From: Mangrovibacter yixingensis
GTDB taxonomy: Bacteria; Pseudomonadota; Gammaproteobacteria; Enterobacterales; Enterobacteriaceae
NCBI RefSeq assembly: GCF_020523985.1
Contig: NZ_JAIVKM010000001.1
Span: forward strand, 992,001-1,056,000
Reading direction: 5' to 3'
DNA length: 64,000 nt
Within the stretch, counting starts at the first letter, position 1; every line of letters starts with the position of its first letter. Made by a program: the position numbers and the translations under genes. Below, piece by piece: positions 10,207-20,707 of the stretch. The notes beneath the pieces were generated by a model that was not told the DNA's origin, ran no database searches, and saw only the letters and a program-made list of their open reading frames with translations.

Positions 10207-11742
10207 ATGAACTTGTTAAAATCGCTGGCTGCAGTCAGTTCGATGACGATGTTTTCCCGTGTTCTCGGGTTTGCCCGTGATGCAATCGTGGCTCGAGTTT
10301 TTGGCGCAGGGATGGCAACAGATGCGTTCTTTGTTGCCTTCAAACTACCCAATTTGTTGCGGCGTATTTTTGCTGAGGGGGCATTCTCCCAAGCCTTTGT
10401 CCCAATTCTTGCTGAATATAAAAGCAAAGAAGGAGAAGAAGCAACACGGATTTTTATTGCTTATGTTTCCGGTTTGCTTACTTTAGCGCTGGCGTTGGTA
10501 ACTGTGCTGGGGATGCTGGCTGCTCCTTGGGTCATTATGGTTACCGCCCCGGGCTTTGCTGATACCCCCGACAAATTTGCGCTTACTTCACAGCTTCTGC
10601 GAATAACCTTTCCGTATATTCTGCTAATTTCTCTGGCATCACTGGTTGGTGCCATTCTCAATACCTGGAATCGGTTTTCCGTTCCGGCATTTGCACCGAC
10701 ATTGCTTAATGTCAGTATGATTAGCTTTGCGCTGTTTGCTGCGCCGTATTTCCACCCGCCAGTGCTTGCCCTGGCGTGGGCAGTAACGGTTGGTGGGGTG
10801 TTGCAGTTGTTTTATCAGTTACCTCACTTGCGCAAAATTGGCATGCTGGTACTGCCGCGTATCAGTTTCAAAAATGAAGGCGCGATTAGAGTTTTACGCC
10901 AGATGGGGCCTGCCATTCTTGGTGTGTCCGTTAGCCAGATTTCGCTCATAATCAATACGATTTTTGCATCATTCCTGGTATCGGGTTCGGTTTCCTGGAT
11001 GTATTACGCTGACCGGCTGATGGAGTTCCCTTCCGGTGTATTGGGTGTGGCTTTGGGGACCATTTTGTTGCCTTCATTGTCGAAAAGCTTTGCCAGTGGC
11101 AATCATGAAGAATATAACCGCCTGATGGATTGGGGCCTGCGCTTGTGCTTTCTGCTGGCGTTACCCAGTGCAGTGGCTCTGGGGTTGCTCTCTAAACCGC
11201 TAACAGTATCGCTGTTCCAGTATGGAAAATTCACGGCATTTGATGCGCAAATGACTCAACGGGCGTTGATCGCTTATTCCGTCGGTTTGATGGGGCTGAT
11301 TGTCGTGAAGGTACTCGCTCCAGGGTTTTATTCCCGTCAGGATATTAAAACGCCCGTAAAAATAGCCATTGTTACGCTCATCATGACGCAGGTAATGAAC
11401 CTGGCGTTTATAGGCCCACTTAAGCATGCCGGCTTGTCGTTGTCTATTGGCCTTGCTGCCTGCCTGAATGCTGCGTTGTTGTACTGGCAATTGCGTAAAC
11501 AAGGTATTTTTACACCAGAGCCGGGCTGGCGGATATTCCTGTTTCGTCTGGTGTGTGCCGTTGTCGTTATGGCGGCGGTGCTGATAGGTGTGATGTATGT
11601 GATGCCTGCCTGGCATCATGGTGGAATGCCTGAGCGTTTGCTGCGCCTGGTGGCAGTCGTTATTGCCGGTGTGGTGGCCTATTTTGCTACTCTGTTGGTG
11701 TTGGGATTTAAGCTTAAGGAATTTGCCCGCAGAACACTGTAA
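10207..11742 (+). CDS. murJ: Lipid II flippase MurJ (MviN)
   Basis: 511 aa, identical in length to E. coli MurJ. It is a MOP-superfamily polytopic protein (14 TM) that flips undecaprenyl-PP-MurNAc(pentapeptide)-GlcNAc across the inner membrane for peptidoglycan synthesis. The N-terminal block [21 protein letters not shown] and the essential region around [10 protein letters not shown] are conserved. The longer ORF from 10120 adds a Cys-rich stretch with no homology. The 272-bp gap from mviM (9935-10206) holds no gene I can see. Confidence 0.96.
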   Translation: MNLLKSLAAVSSMTMFSRVLGFARDAIVARVFGAGMATDAFFVAFKLPNLLRRIFAEGAFSQAFVPILAEYKSKEGEEATRIFIAYVSGLLTLALALVTVLGMLAAPWVIMVTAPGFADTPDKFALTSQLLRITFPYILLISLASLVGAILNTWNRFSVPAFAPTLLNVSMISFALFAAPYFHPPVLALAWAVTVGGVLQLFYQLPHLRKIGMLVLPRISFKNEGAIRVLRQMGPAILGVSVSQISLIINTIFASFLVSGSVSWMYYADRLMEFPSGVLGVALGTILLPSLSKSFASGNHEEYNRLMDWGLRLCFLLALPSAVALGLLSKPLTVSLFQYGKFTAFDAQMTQRALIAYSVGLMGLIVVKVLAPGFYSRQDIKTPVKIAIVTLIMTQVMNLAFIGPLKHAGLSLSIGLAACLNAALLYWQLRKQGIFTPEPGWRIFLFRLVCAVVVMAAVLIGVMYVMPAWHHGGMPERLLRLVAVVIAGVVAYFATLLVLGFKLKEFARRTL

Positions 11743-11769
11743 GGCAGAAATGCGTGTGGGTAAGCTTGT

Positions 11770-11789
11770 GCCCCCTGGAAGCAGGGGGC
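11770..11789. terminator. Hairpin between convergent murJ and flgN
   Basis: Perfect GCCCCCT/AGGGGGC stem (11770-11776 / 11783-11789) in the 54-bp gap. No T-run on either side; it probably separates the convergent transcripts. Confidence 0.5.
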
Positions 11790-11796
11790 TCAATAA

Positions 11797-12225
11797 TCAG
11801 ACGCTAAATTTTTTACCGTTGCGGTTAGGTGCCGCCGTTTGCCCATTAGCGCCATAAAGGCCTGGCTCTTGATGGGGGCGTAACACATCCAGCGCGTCTT
11901 TATTTCGCTCAAGCTGGCCTTCAAGTAACCAACCGTTGTGGGTGTTCAGGTCGTTCAGGTAACGCGTTTTTTTCTTGATTGTTTGCCAACGCAATTCTAT
12001 CTGGTCATCATTGGCGGCAGCATGCCGGGGCCGTTGCTCCAGTCGCCGTTGTTGCTCCAGATAGTCGAGTGTTGCGAGTAGCGAGCTTTTCTCTTCAGTG
12101 ACGCGCTGCAACGCAACGCCATTGACAAAACCCGCAGAGAGCTGGGCCTGTTCTGCGTCTAAAACGCGCTTAAGGTCATTCAGCACTGAAGTCATTTGAT
12201 CCATCAGTTCTAACAGGCGGCTCAT
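11797..12225 (-). CDS. flgN: Flagellar export chaperone FlgN
   Basis: 142 aa (E. coli 138). FlgN is the cytoplasmic chaperone for the hook-filament junction proteins FlgK and FlgL, both encoded further right in this cluster. It is largely alpha-helical with Glu/Gln/Leu-rich heptads (LLELMDQMTSVLNDLKRVLDAEQ). It follows flgM with 7 bp between them, as in the standard flgMN operon. Confidence 0.92.
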   Translation of the reverse strand: MSRLLELMDQMTSVLNDLKRVLDAEQAQLSAGFVNGVALQRVTEEKSSLLATLDYLEQQRRLEQRPRHAAANDDQIELRWQTIKKKTRYLNDLNTHNGWLLEGQLERNKDALDVLRPHQEPGLYGANGQTAAPNRNGKKFSV

Positions 12226-12232
12226 GGCTGAA

Positions 12233-12523
12233 TTACTCTTCTAAATAGCTTTTCGCATCCTGAATCAGTGCATCGGCAATTTTACCGGTGTCCATTTTCA
12301 GTTCGCCATTTTTGATGGCCGTCTTGATAGCTTCAACACGTTCCATATTGACATCACTGGGGCCGGGTTGCATCAGTTTAGCCTGAGCATCGCTCAGGGT
12401 GACAGTGCTGCTGGTCTCAGAGCCTGTTTTGTTCAGGCGGACTTTCGCCGAAGTTGTGTCACTGCTTTCGCGTGTTTGAACAGTGCTCACGGGTTTTAGT
12501 GGTGATGTGCGCTCAATGCTCAT
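12233..12523 (-). CDS. flgM: Anti-sigma-28 factor FlgM
   Basis: 96 aa (E. coli 97). FlgM binds FliA (sigma-28) until the hook-basal body is finished, then is exported. The N-terminal [18 protein letters not shown] export segment and the C-terminal helices that bind sigma-28 ([26 protein letters not shown]) are conserved. A sigma-28 promoter precedes the gene, giving feedback control of FlgM by its own target. Confidence 0.94.
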   Translation of the reverse strand: MSIERTSPLKPVSTVQTRESSDTTSAKVRLNKTGSETSSTVTLSDAQAKLMQPGPSDVNMERVEAIKTAIKNGELKMDTGKIADALIQDAKSYLEE

Positions 12524-12584
12524 ATCTGTGTCCTCTGTGGTGGTCGCGCCAGGCGATACCTGTCATCTCGTTTCGTTGCTAAAT

Positions 12585-12611
12585 TTATCGGCAGTCTGAA
12601 CAGAATCTTTA
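12585..12611 (-). promoter_or_regulatory. Class 3 (sigma-28/FliA) promoter of flgMN
   Basis: On the minus strand TAAA, 15-nt spacer, GCCGATAA: an exact match to the FliA consensus. It sits 62 bp upstream of flgM, between flgA and flgM. Confidence 0.9.
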
Positions 12612-12616
12612 AAAGA

Positions 12617-13279
12617 TTATAGATTAATAAGAATATTCCCATCACTATCGACAATCCCACTGACCACCTGGCCTGAAGTCATTCTGACACGGGCATTTTG
12701 CGTAACGGCGGCATTGTTCAATGCCTTGCCTTCACTGTTCACGCTAAACCCTTGTCCCGACGCGATAACTTGTACTTTTTGCCCCGCCTTTACTCGCCAT
12801 TGAACACGCAACATAGTGCGCATAATGGGCTGGCCCGCAGCAATATTGCGCAGTGTAACGGCATTAAGCGCATCTTCTACAGAAAACAGCGTATTTGGCG
12901 GTAACAGATCAAGACGGCCATATTTTAGCTCAACATCGCCCGGTGTCACCGGCGCTCCACGTTCTAAAACCTGGCTTGCCACCACATAGTTTCCCCTGGC
13001 CTGTACCGATACCAATACATAACGTTGCTGGTTACCACAACGCATCATCACGCTCAGATTCCCCCAAAAACGTCCTGTTGAAGGCAGGCGAAATTCAGGT
13101 GCAGCACACTGAGGCAACTGTGACTGGGGCGAGTTGATTTTCACCTTCACATCATCACTGACCCCGGCAAGGCGTTGTTGGAAAAACGCATTCATCTGGG
13201 AGTCGAGGTCACCTGCAAAACAGGTAAGCGGCAGCGCAATGAGTAGCACCGCTGCAGTGCTGAGTATTCGGGAAAACAT
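12617..13279 (-). CDS. flgA: Flagellar basal body P-ring assembly protein FlgA
   Basis: 220 aa. FlgA is a periplasmic chaperone for P-ring (FlgI) assembly. A Sec signal peptide is visible (residues 1-22, ending LTCFAG), followed by an SAF domain in the C-terminal half (NYVVASQVLERGAPVTPGDV onward). The extreme C-terminus, RMTSGQVVSGIVDSDGNILINL, matches E. coli. A GTG at 13285 overlaps the GGAGG itself, so the ATG at 13279 (5-nt spacing) is preferred. Divergent from flgB. Confidence 0.93.
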   Translation of the reverse strand: MFSRILSTAAVLLIALPLTCFAGDLDSQMNAFFQQRLAGVSDDVKVKINSPQSQLPQCAAPEFRLPSTGRFWGNLSVMMRCGNQQRYVLVSVQARGNYVVASQVLERGAPVTPGDVELKYGRLDLLPPNTLFSVEDALNAVTLRNIAAGQPIMRTMLRVQWRVKAGQKVQVIASGQGFSVNSEGKALNNAAVTQNARVRMTSGQVVSGIVDSDGNILINL

Positions 13280-13433
13280 AAGCACCTCCAGTTAGGGATG
13301 CTAAGGATTTTACCTGGAAGCAAAGAATTTCAAGGCGACAAATAGCGAAGCATTTTGCGTTTATTCCGGCGATAAAGCGCGCGCAAGGAGAATTAAGCTG
13401 TCGGCTATAACTCATCGTCTGCGCGGAGGAAAC

Positions 13434-13850
13434 ATGCTCGATAAACTGGATGCTGCACTGCGCTTTGGGCAGGAAGCACTCAACCTGCGGGCTCAGCGTC
13501 AGGAAATTCTCGCCGGGAATATCGCGAATGCCGATACCCCGGGTTATCAGGCCCGTGATATCGACTTTTCCAGTGAACTGAAAAAAGTCATGGATCGCGG
13601 CAGGGCGGCGGAAGGGGGACTTTCCCTGACGCTGACATCATCACGGCATATTGCTGCCGAGACATCGTCGTCACCGGCTATGGATTTGAAGTACAGGATT
13701 CCGGATCAGCCAGCCGCAGATGGCAATACCGTGGATATGAACCGTGAGCGAACTGCTTTTGCTGACAACAGCCTGAAATACCAGATGGACATCACCGCTA
13801 TTACCGGCCAAATCAAAAGCATGATGTCGGTATTGCAACAACAGGGGTAA
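13434..13850 (+). CDS. flgB: Flagellar basal body proximal rod protein FlgB
   Basis: 138 aa. First gene of the flgBCDEFGHIJ operon. FlgB forms the proximal rod next to the MS-ring. The family N-terminal motif [20 protein letters not shown] (about 21-43) and the C-terminal helix region that packs in the rod are present. SD GGAGG is 5 nt from the ATG. Expression is expected from an FlhDC-dependent class 2 promoter in the 154-bp gap to flgA; I did not identify the FlhDC boxes by eye. Confidence 0.95.
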   Translation: MLDKLDAALRFGQEALNLRAQRQEILAGNIANADTPGYQARDIDFSSELKKVMDRGRAAEGGLSLTLTSSRHIAAETSSSPAMDLKYRIPDQPAADGNTVDMNRERTAFADNSLKYQMDITAITGQIKSMMSVLQQQG

Positions 13851-13853
13851 CAG

Positions 13854-14258
13854 ATGGCGCTTCTTAATATTTTCGATATAGCAGGTTCAGCGATGGCAGC
13901 GCAATCCGCCCGTCTGAACGTTTCAGCCAGTAACCTTGCGAATGCTGACAGCGTCGCCGGGCCAGATGGGCAACCTTATCGGGCCAAACAGGTTGTCTTT
14001 CAGGTGGATGCGCCGGTCGGTGCGGCAACTGGCGGTGTGAAGGTTGCAGGTGTCGTGGAAAGCCAGGACCCGTTCAAGATGGTTTACCAGCCGGGCAACC
14101 CGCTGGCGGATACCAATGGCTATGTGCGGATGCCAAATGTGGATGTTGTCGGTGAAATGGTTAACACCATGTCTGCATCGCGCAGTTATCAGGCTAACGT
14201 CGAAGTGCTCAACACCGTGAAAAGCATGATGTTGAAAACACTGACACTTGGTCAATAA
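13854..14258 (+). CDS. flgC: Flagellar basal body rod protein FlgC
   Basis: 134 aa, same length as E. coli FlgC. Proximal rod component. The rod/hook signature [22 protein letters not shown] (about 23-45) and the C-terminal [23 protein letters not shown] helix are conserved. It starts 3 bp after the flgB stop. Confidence 0.95.
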   Translation: MALLNIFDIAGSAMAAQSARLNVSASNLANADSVAGPDGQPYRAKQVVFQVDAPVGAATGGVKVAGVVESQDPFKMVYQPGNPLADTNGYVRMPNVDVVGEMVNTMSASRSYQANVEVLNTVKSMMLKTLTLGQ

Positions 14259-14269
14259 AGGGGGAAACA

Positions 14270-14962
14270 ATGTCTGTTTCAGTCAGTGTTAATGATACCA
14301 GTAGTGCGCTGGCGTCCAGTACCGCAACCAGTTCGACCACTTCGTCCAGTGGCCTGACAACAAGCAGTGCAGACGATTTACAAGACGAGTTCCTGACGTT
14401 GCTCGTCGCACAGATGAAAAACCAGGATCCGACCAACCCAATGGACAACAGCCAGTTGACCTCTCAGTTGGCACAGATAAGCACCTTGAGTGGTATTGAA
14501 AAACTCAATACCACGCTGGGTTCTATTTCCGGACAGATTGACGACAGCCAGCAATTGCAGGCTTCTTCACTGATTGGCCATGGTGTCATGATTACCGGCT
14601 CTACCGTACTGGCGGGCAGTGGTGCGACCACGCCGTTTGGTGTTGAACTGGAACAGGCATCAACGTCAACCACAGCCACAATTACCGACAGTACCGGCAA
14701 AGTGGTGCAAACCATTGACCTCGGTGCACTGAGTGCGGGTGTCCACACCTTCTCGTGGGATGGCACAACCTCAGATGGTTCAACGGTTGCAGATGGCTCT
14801 TACACTGTCACGGTTACAGCTACCAATGGCTCGACACAATTGACAGCGCAGCCGCTGCAATATGCGTTGGTCAATGGCATCACCAGTAGTGACAGCGGTA
14901 ATTTGCTCGATTTAGGTACCTACGGCACCACTACGCTCAGCGAAGTGCGGCAGATTCTCTAA
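14270..14962 (+). CDS. flgD: Flagellar hook capping protein FlgD
   Basis: 230 aa. FlgD is the scaffold cap needed for hook polymerisation and is discarded when the hook is complete. A low-complexity Ser/Thr-rich N-terminus (residues 1-35) precedes the conserved block DEFLTLLVAQMKNQDPTNPM and the C-terminal FlgD Ig-like and tudor-like domains (VHTFSWDGTTSDGSTVADG). Confidence 0.94.
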   Translation: MSVSVSVNDTSSALASSTATSSTTSSSGLTTSSADDLQDEFLTLLVAQMKNQDPTNPMDNSQLTSQLAQISTLSGIEKLNTTLGSISGQIDDSQQLQASSLIGHGVMITGSTVLAGSGATTPFGVELEQASTSTTATITDSTGKVVQTIDLGALSAGVHTFSWDGTTSDGSTVADGSYTVTVTATNGSTQLTAQPLQYALVNGITSSDSGNLLDLGTYGTTTLSEVRQIL

Positions 14963-14985
14963 CTTAACCATCAGGGGTAGGACAC

Positions 14986-16230
14986 ATGTCTTTTTCTCAA
15001 GCGGTCAGTGGCCTTAACGCTGCTTCCAGTAACCTGGACGTTATCGGCAACAACATTGCCAACTCCGCCACATACGGGTTTAAATCCTCCGGGATTGCTT
15101 TTGCCGATATGTTTGCCGGTGCCAGTTCCAAAGTGGGCCTGGGTGTAAAAGTAGCGGCTGTTATTCAGAACTTCTCGGATGGTACGGTAACCAATACCAG
15201 CCGTGGTTTGGATGTGGCCATTAACCAAAATGGTTTCTTCCGTATGACGGATGACGCTGGCTCGGTTTACTACAGCCGTAACGGCCAGTTGCAACTCGAT
15301 GAAAACCGTAACCTGGTTAACTCACAGGGTTATTATGTAACGGGTTATCCGGCAAGTGGCACTCCACCCACCATTAACCAGGGGGCAAACCCAGTCACTT
15401 TGTCAATTCCCAGCTCACCTATGGCTGCACAAATCACAACGTCGGCGGACATGGAAGTGCAGTTGAATTCATCGGATGATGCGATTACCAGCACTTTCGA
15501 TTCAACAGACTCCACGACATACAACAAGAAAGGCACGATCACGGTATATGATTCTCAGGGTAACACCCATGATATGAACGTGTACTTCGTGAAAACCGCA
15601 GATAACACTTGGGATGTCTACACCCAGGACAGTAGTGTTAGCGGCAGTACTTCTTCTCTGTTAGGCACGATGACCTTTGATGCCAACGGAAATCTGACTA
15701 GCACCGCGGACAGCTCCGGTACGGCCACTACGACTGCAGGGATTTTCACCGGTCTGACCACGGATACCACCAGTGGTGCAACGCCTGCCACTTTCTCGCT
15801 GGATTTCACCGGTTCTATGCAACAGAACTATGGTAGCAGCAACATTGTTTCTACCTCTCAAGATGGCTATGCACCAGGCGAAATGGTGAGCTACGCCATC
15901 AATGACGACGGCACTATTACCGGTACTTACTCTAACGGTGAATCCCAGTTGTTGGGCCAGATTGCCCTGGCAAACTTTGCTAACCCGGAAGGTTTGCAGT
16001 CTGAAGGCGACAACCTGTGGAGTGCGACTGCATCTTCAGGGGCTGCATTACTGGGGATTGCCGGTACCGGAACATTCGGCACGCTGACCAGTGGGGCGCT
16101 GGAGTCTTCCAACGTTGACCTGAGTAAAGAGCTGGTGAATATGATTGTTGCGCAACGTAACTATCAGTCAAACGCCCAGACGATTAAAACTCAGGATCAG
16201 ATCCTTAACACGCTGGTTAACCTGCGTTAA
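14986..16230 (+). CDS. flgE: Flagellar hook protein FlgE
   Basis: 414 aa. Structural subunit of the hook. The N-terminal rod/hook motif is SNLDVIGNNIANSATYGFKS (about 16-35) and the C-terminal D0 helix is ELVNMIVAQRNYQSNAQTIK. The middle (about 150-300) is Ser/Thr/Gly-rich, as expected for the surface-exposed D2 region, and is the least conserved part. Confidence 0.95.
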   Translation: MSFSQAVSGLNAASSNLDVIGNNIANSATYGFKSSGIAFADMFAGASSKVGLGVKVAAVIQNFSDGTVTNTSRGLDVAINQNGFFRMTDDAGSVYYSRNGQLQLDENRNLVNSQGYYVTGYPASGTPPTINQGANPVTLSIPSSPMAAQITTSADMEVQLNSSDDAITSTFDSTDSTTYNKKGTITVYDSQGNTHDMNVYFVKTADNTWDVYTQDSSVSGSTSSLLGTMTFDANGNLTSTADSSGTATTTAGIFTGLTTDTTSGATPATFSLDFTGSMQQNYGSSNIVSTSQDGYAPGEMVSYAINDDGTITGTYSNGESQLLGQIALANFANPEGLQSEGDNLWSATASSGAALLGIAGTGTFGTLTSGALESSNVDLSKELVNMIVAQRNYQSNAQTIKTQDQILNTLVNLR

Positions 16231-16250
16231 TCGACTGACGGGGTGGCTTA

Positions 16251-17006
16251 ATGGATCACGCAATATATACCGCTATGGGCGCGGCCAGTCAGACACTGGA
16301 TTTACAGTCTGTCACGGCTAACAACATGGCTAACGCGTCGACACCTGGTTTTCGCAAACAACTCGAGGCACTGCGTGCAGTGCCGGTTGAGGGGTTATCG
16401 CTACCAACTCGTACGCTGGTTGCTGCGTCAACACCGGGTTCGGACATGAGTCCAGGTTCGATGGATTACACCGGCCGTAATCTGGATGTGGCAATGCAGC
16501 AAGACGGCTGGCTGGCTGTTCGGACGCCAAATGGCCAGGAAGCCTACACCCGAAACGGTAACATGCAGGTGAATATCAACGGGCAATTAGAAGTGAATGG
16601 CAATCTGGTCATGGGCGATGGTGGTCCCGTTGCGGTTCCTCAGAATGCTCAACTGACAATTGCTGCAGACGGCACTATCACTGCACTTAACCCTGGAGAC
16701 CCGCCAAATACAGCTGCGCCTATTGGCAAGTTGAAAATGGTGAAGGCCACCGCCCAGGAAGTTGAACGCGGTGATGACGGTTTGTTCCATCTCACCCAGC
16801 AGGCACAGGCGACACGCGGCGCTGCACCCGCAGCAGACCCAACGTTGAAAGTGATGGCCGGTGTGCTGGAAGGTAGTAATGTCAACGCTGTTGAAGCAAT
16901 GGCTGACATGATTAGCAATTCACGCCGTTTTGAGATGCAAATGAAAGTTATCAGCAATGTTGACGGTAACGAACAACGTGCGAACCAATTGCTGTCACTG
17001 ACTTAA
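16251..17006 (+). CDS. flgF: Flagellar basal body rod protein FlgF
   Basis: 251 aa (typical length). Proximal rod protein. N-terminal motif [20 protein letters not shown] and C-terminal [20 protein letters not shown] are present. Located between flgE and flgG with short gaps of about 20 bp, consistent with one transcript. Confidence 0.95.
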   Translation: MDHAIYTAMGAASQTLDLQSVTANNMANASTPGFRKQLEALRAVPVEGLSLPTRTLVAASTPGSDMSPGSMDYTGRNLDVAMQQDGWLAVRTPNGQEAYTRNGNMQVNINGQLEVNGNLVMGDGGPVAVPQNAQLTIAADGTITALNPGDPPNTAAPIGKLKMVKATAQEVERGDDGLFHLTQQAQATRGAAPAADPTLKVMAGVLEGSNVNAVEAMADMISNSRRFEMQMKVISNVDGNEQRANQLLSLT

Positions 17007-17023
17007 TAAAACAGGATTTCACC

Positions 17024-17806
17024 ATGATCAGCTCACTATGGATCGCGAAAACAGGCCTGGATGCACAACAAACGAACATGGATGTGATTGCCAACAACCT
17101 GGCAAACGTCAGTACTAACGGCTTCAAGCGCCAGCGTGCGGTGTTTGAAGATTTATTGTATCAAACGATACGCCAGCCTGGGGCACAGTCTTCAGAACAA
17201 ACCACGCTACCTTCCGGTCTGCAAATTGGTACCGGGGTTCGGCCAGTGGCAACGGAACGTATTCACAATCAGGGGAACCTGAACCAAACCGACAATAGCA
17301 AAGACATTGCAATTAAAGGTGAGGGCTTTTTCGAAGTTCAGTTGCCCGATGGCACCACAGCTTATACTCGTGACGGTTCCTTCCAGCTCGATTCCAATGG
17401 GCAGTTAGTAACTAACGGCGGGTTCCCTGTGCAACCGGCTATCACTATCCCCAGTAACGCGCTAAGCATTACCGTAGCACGTGATGGCGTGGTCAGCGTC
17501 ACTCTGCAAGGGCAGACGGCTACGCAGCAGGTGGGGCAGTTGAACCTGGCGACGTTTATTAACACTTCCGGGCTCGAAAGTATTGGCGAAAACCTTTACA
17601 CCGAAACACAGGCTTCCGGTGCGCCGACAGAATCAACCCCGGGCCAGAATGGCGCAGGGCTGTTGTATCAAGGGTATGTGGAAACCTCTAACGTTAACGT
17701 TGCCGAAGAACTGGTCAATATGATTCAGGTTCAGCGTGCTTATGAGATTAACAGTAAAGCAGTTTCCACGACGGACCAGATGCTGCAGAAACTGTCACAA
17801 CTTTAA
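17024..17806 (+). CDS. flgG: Flagellar distal rod protein FlgG
   Basis: 260 aa, the E. coli length. It forms the distal rod, the drive shaft crossing the periplasm. N-terminal [20 protein letters not shown] and C-terminal [20 protein letters not shown] motifs are intact. Confidence 0.96.
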   Translation: MISSLWIAKTGLDAQQTNMDVIANNLANVSTNGFKRQRAVFEDLLYQTIRQPGAQSSEQTTLPSGLQIGTGVRPVATERIHNQGNLNQTDNSKDIAIKGEGFFEVQLPDGTTAYTRDGSFQLDSNGQLVTNGGFPVQPAITIPSNALSITVARDGVVSVTLQGQTATQQVGQLNLATFINTSGLESIGENLYTETQASGAPTESTPGQNGAGLLYQGYVETSNVNVAEELVNMIQVQRAYEINSKAVSTTDQMLQKLSQL

Positions 17807-17812
17807 AATCTG

Positions 17813-17830
17813 GCCGGCTTTGCCGCCGGC
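17813..17830. repeat. Short palindrome in the flgG-flgH gap
   Basis: GCCGGC, 6-nt loop, GCCGGC, just after the flgG stop. There is no T-run, so it is more likely an mRNA stability or processing hairpin inside the operon than a terminator. A similar palindrome sits at 45270-45289. Confidence 0.4.
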
Positions 17831-17854
17831 TAATATTTTCTGAAGATAAACGTA

Positions 17855-18553
17855 ATGCAAAACCGTAACCAGTGGTATCGACCGCTTGCCATTAGCCTGA
17901 GTGTTGCCCTGTGTGGCTGTTCACTGGTCCCGAGTAAGCCGCTTGTTCAGGGGCCGACTTCGGCACAACCTATTCCGGGCCCGGTTCCGGCGGTCAATGG
18001 TTCTATTTTCCAGACTGTTCAACCGATTAATTACGGGTATCAGCCGTTATTTGAAGACCGACGCCCACGTAATATTGGTGACACGCTCACCATTAATCTC
18101 CAGGAAAATGTCAGTGCCAGCAAATCTTCTTCTTCAAACGCATCGCGTGATGGAAGCAGTAGCCTGGCGGTAACGACCGCTCCACGCTATTTGCAAGGGC
18201 TGTTTGGCAATGCGCGTGCAGACCTCGACATGGAAGGTAAAAACGATTTCACCGGCCAGGGTGGCTCCAGTGCAAAAAACACCTTTACGGGTACTTTGAC
18301 TGTGACGGTAGATCAAGTTCTGGCTAACGGTAACCTCCATGTGGTGGGTGAAAAACAAATTGCGATTAATCAGGGTACTGAATTTATTCGTTTCTCTGGT
18401 GTGGTGAACCCACGCTTTATTTCAACCAGTAATACCGTCATATCAACCCAGGTGGCGGATGCCCGTATTGAATATGTCGGTAACGGCTATATCAATGAAG
18501 CACAGCAAATGGGCTGGTTGCAACGTTTCTTCCTTAATGTCGCGCCGTACTAA
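17855..18553 (+). CDS. flgH: Flagellar L-ring lipoprotein FlgH
   Basis: 232 aa, the E. coli length. FlgH forms the L-ring bushing in the outer membrane. It has a lipoprotein signal with lipobox LCGC and acylated Cys22, followed by Ser (outer membrane retention). The conserved [15 protein letters not shown] and [15 protein letters not shown] blocks are present. Confidence 0.95.
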   Translation: MQNRNQWYRPLAISLSVALCGCSLVPSKPLVQGPTSAQPIPGPVPAVNGSIFQTVQPINYGYQPLFEDRRPRNIGDTLTINLQENVSASKSSSSNASRDGSSSLAVTTAPRYLQGLFGNARADLDMEGKNDFTGQGGSSAKNTFTGTLTVTVDQVLANGNLHVVGEKQIAINQGTEFIRFSGVVNPRFISTSNTVISTQVADARIEYVGNGYINEAQQMGWLQRFFLNVAPY

Positions 18554-18565
18554 GCGAGGTGAAGT

Positions 18566-19663
18566 ATGTTTAAGTCAATTTTCGCAATCGGATTGCTGCT
18601 GGTGGCAACACTGGCTCAGGCAGACCGCATTCGCGATCTCACCACTGTACAGGGCGTGCGTGATAACTCACTTATTGGCTATGGCCTGGTCGTAGGGCTT
18701 GATGGTACGGGTGACCAGACAACCCAAACGCCTTTTACCACGCAGAGCCTGAATAACATGCTGTCACAACTGGGTATAACCGTTCCCAGTGGCACTAATA
18801 TGCAGTTGAAAAACGTGGCGGCAGTAATGGTCACCGCGGATTTACCGGCGTTCTCCCGCCAGGGGCAGCGTATTGATGTAGTGGTTTCATCACTCGGTAA
18901 TGCGAAAAGCCTGCGTGGCGGCACTTTGCTGATGACGCCACTTAAAGGGGTGGATAACCAGGTCTATGCGTTGGCACAAGGGAATATCCTGATTGGCGGC
19001 GCGGGGGCATCAGCAGGTGGCAGCAGTGTTCAGGTTAACCAACTCAATGGTGGCCGGATTACCGGTGGGGCGGTGGTTGAGCGTGAGTTGCCCAGCAACT
19101 TTGGGCAAGGTAACAGCATCAACCTGCAACTCAACCAGGAAGACTTCAGCCTTGCGCAGCAGATTTCCGATACCATTAACCGTTCCCAGGGCTATGGCGT
19201 CGCTCAGGCTATTGATTCCCGTACCGTTCAAATTCGAGTTCCCCAAGGCAATAGCTCTCAGGTGCGTTTCCTGGCAGATGTGCAAAACCTGCAGGTTAAT
19301 GTGCCGGTTCAGGACGCCAAAGTGATTATCAACTCGCGTACTGGTGCTGTGGTGATGAACCGCGAAGTCACTCTGGATAACTGCGCAGTTGCCCAGGGTA
19401 ACTTGTCGGTAACCGTTAACCAACAGAATGTTGTGAACCAGCCGAATACGCCATTTGCTGGTGGGCAGACCGTGGTAACACCACAAACGCAGATTGATAT
19501 GCGCCAGAGTGGCGGTGCACTGCGCCGTATTAACTCAAGCGCCAATCTGAACAATGTGGTGCGCGCCCTTAATGCGCTGGGTGCAACACCTATGGATTTG
19601 ATGTCTATCCTGCAGGCTATGCAGAGTGCGGGTTGCCTGCGGGCGAAACTGGAGATTATCTGA
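18566..19663 (+). CDS. flgI: Flagellar P-ring protein FlgI
   Basis: 365 aa, the E. coli length. FlgI forms the periplasmic P-ring. The Sec signal peptide ([19 protein letters not shown]) is followed by [20 protein letters not shown], the conserved mature start. Its stop codon overlaps the flgJ start (TGATG), suggesting translational coupling. Confidence 0.95.
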   Translation: MFKSIFAIGLLLVATLAQADRIRDLTTVQGVRDNSLIGYGLVVGLDGTGDQTTQTPFTTQSLNNMLSQLGITVPSGTNMQLKNVAAVMVTADLPAFSRQGQRIDVVVSSLGNAKSLRGGTLLMTPLKGVDNQVYALAQGNILIGGAGASAGGSSVQVNQLNGGRITGGAVVERELPSNFGQGNSINLQLNQEDFSLAQQISDTINRSQGYGVAQAIDSRTVQIRVPQGNSSQVRFLADVQNLQVNVPVQDAKVIINSRTGAVVMNREVTLDNCAVAQGNLSVTVNQQNVVNQPNTPFAGGQTVVTPQTQIDMRQSGGALRRINSSANLNNVVRALNALGATPMDLMSILQAMQSAGCLRAKLEII

Positions 19664-20631
19664 TGATTAATGATACCCAGTCCATGGCAGGTGCTGCGTG
19701 GGATGCGCAATCGCTGAATGAATTGAAACGGGCAGCAGCAAACAACCCTCAGGCTCACCTCAAAGAGGTTGCCAAAAAAGTAGAGGGGATGTTCGTGCAA
19801 ATGGTACTGAAGAGTATGCGCCAGGCATTGCCGAAAGATGGCCTGCTCGACAATGATCAAACCCGTTTGTACACCAGTATGTACGATCAGCAGATTGCCG
19901 ATGATCTCAGCGCCAAAGGCCTTGGGCTGGCAGACATGATGGTAAAACAGATGACCAATGGCACGCAGACACCGTCTGAGAAAGCGGGGACCGTGCCAAT
20001 GAGACTCGATATGAATACTGTCATGCAGTATCAAAGTCAGGAATTTACTCAACTGGTGCGTAAAGCCATACCCAAAGTTCCGCCCAGTAGTGGGCCGATT
20101 GTTTCGTTTGCGGACAAAGAGCTTGATGGAGACAGTAAAAACTTTCTGGCGCAGTTAGCGTTGCCTGCCAAACTCGCCAGCGATCAGAGTGGTATTCCTC
20201 ACCACCTGATTCTGGCGCAGGCTGCGCTGGAGTCCGGGTGGGGGCAGCGCCAGATTCGTACTGCCAGCGGCGCGCCCAGTTTCAATATTTTCGGGGTGAA
20301 AGCAACCGGAAGCTGGAAAGGTCCAACCACTGAAATCACCACAACTGAATTTGAAAACGGCCAGGCGAAAAAGGTCAAAGCGGCGTTTCGTGTGTACAGT
20401 TCGTACCTTGAAGCACTGTCCGATTATGTGAACTTGCTGAGTAGAAATCCGCGTTATGCAGCAGTGACTACAGCGGCGACAGCAGAGCAGGGTGCGCAGG
20501 CATTGCAACGTGCGGGTTATGCAACAGACCCAGGGTACGCAAATAAACTTACCTCATTGATTCAGCAGCTAAAATCCATGAGCGATAAAGTTTCTAAAGC
20601 CTACAGCAATGATTTAAGCAATTTGTTCTGA
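19663..20631 (+). CDS. flgJ: Rod cap and peptidoglycan hydrolase FlgJ
   Basis: 322 aa (E. coli 313). The N-terminal half caps the growing rod; the C-terminal half is a GH73 glucosaminidase that opens the peptidoglycan. Rod-cap block: AAWDAQSLNELKR and VEGMFVQMVLKSMRQALPKD. Hydrolase block: HHLILAQAALESGWGQ with the catalytic Glu, then YSSYLEALSDY. The ATG overlapping the flgI stop matches E. coli; an upstream GTG at 19633 lies inside flgI. Confidence 0.94.
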   Translation: MINDTQSMAGAAWDAQSLNELKRAAANNPQAHLKEVAKKVEGMFVQMVLKSMRQALPKDGLLDNDQTRLYTSMYDQQIADDLSAKGLGLADMMVKQMTNGTQTPSEKAGTVPMRLDMNTVMQYQSQEFTQLVRKAIPKVPPSSGPIVSFADKELDGDSKNFLAQLALPAKLASDQSGIPHHLILAQAALESGWGQRQIRTASGAPSFNIFGVKATGSWKGPTTEITTTEFENGQAKKVKAAFRVYSSYLEALSDYVNLLSRNPRYAAVTTAATAEQGAQALQRAGYATDPGYANKLTSLIQQLKSMSDKVSKAYSNDLSNLF

Positions 20632-20637
20632 TTAGCC

Positions 20638-20664
20638 TCAAGTCCTGGCCTGTGCTGCCGATAA
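20638..20664 (+). promoter_or_regulatory. Class 3 (sigma-28/FliA) promoter of flgKL
   Basis: TCAA, 15-nt spacer, GCCGATAA in the flgJ-flgK gap. The -10 half is an exact FliA match and the -35 half differs by one base from TAAA. It gives flgKL late expression in addition to read-through. Confidence 0.85.
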
Positions 20665-20707
20665 TCTCAGTCAGGACCCGTGATTAAAACGCTCAAAAGG
20701 AAACACC

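Noticed and set aside
19309-20052. 247-residue open frame on the minus strand
   Set aside because: Lies opposite flgI and flgJ, lacks a ribosome binding site and known motifs; a shadow of coding bias.
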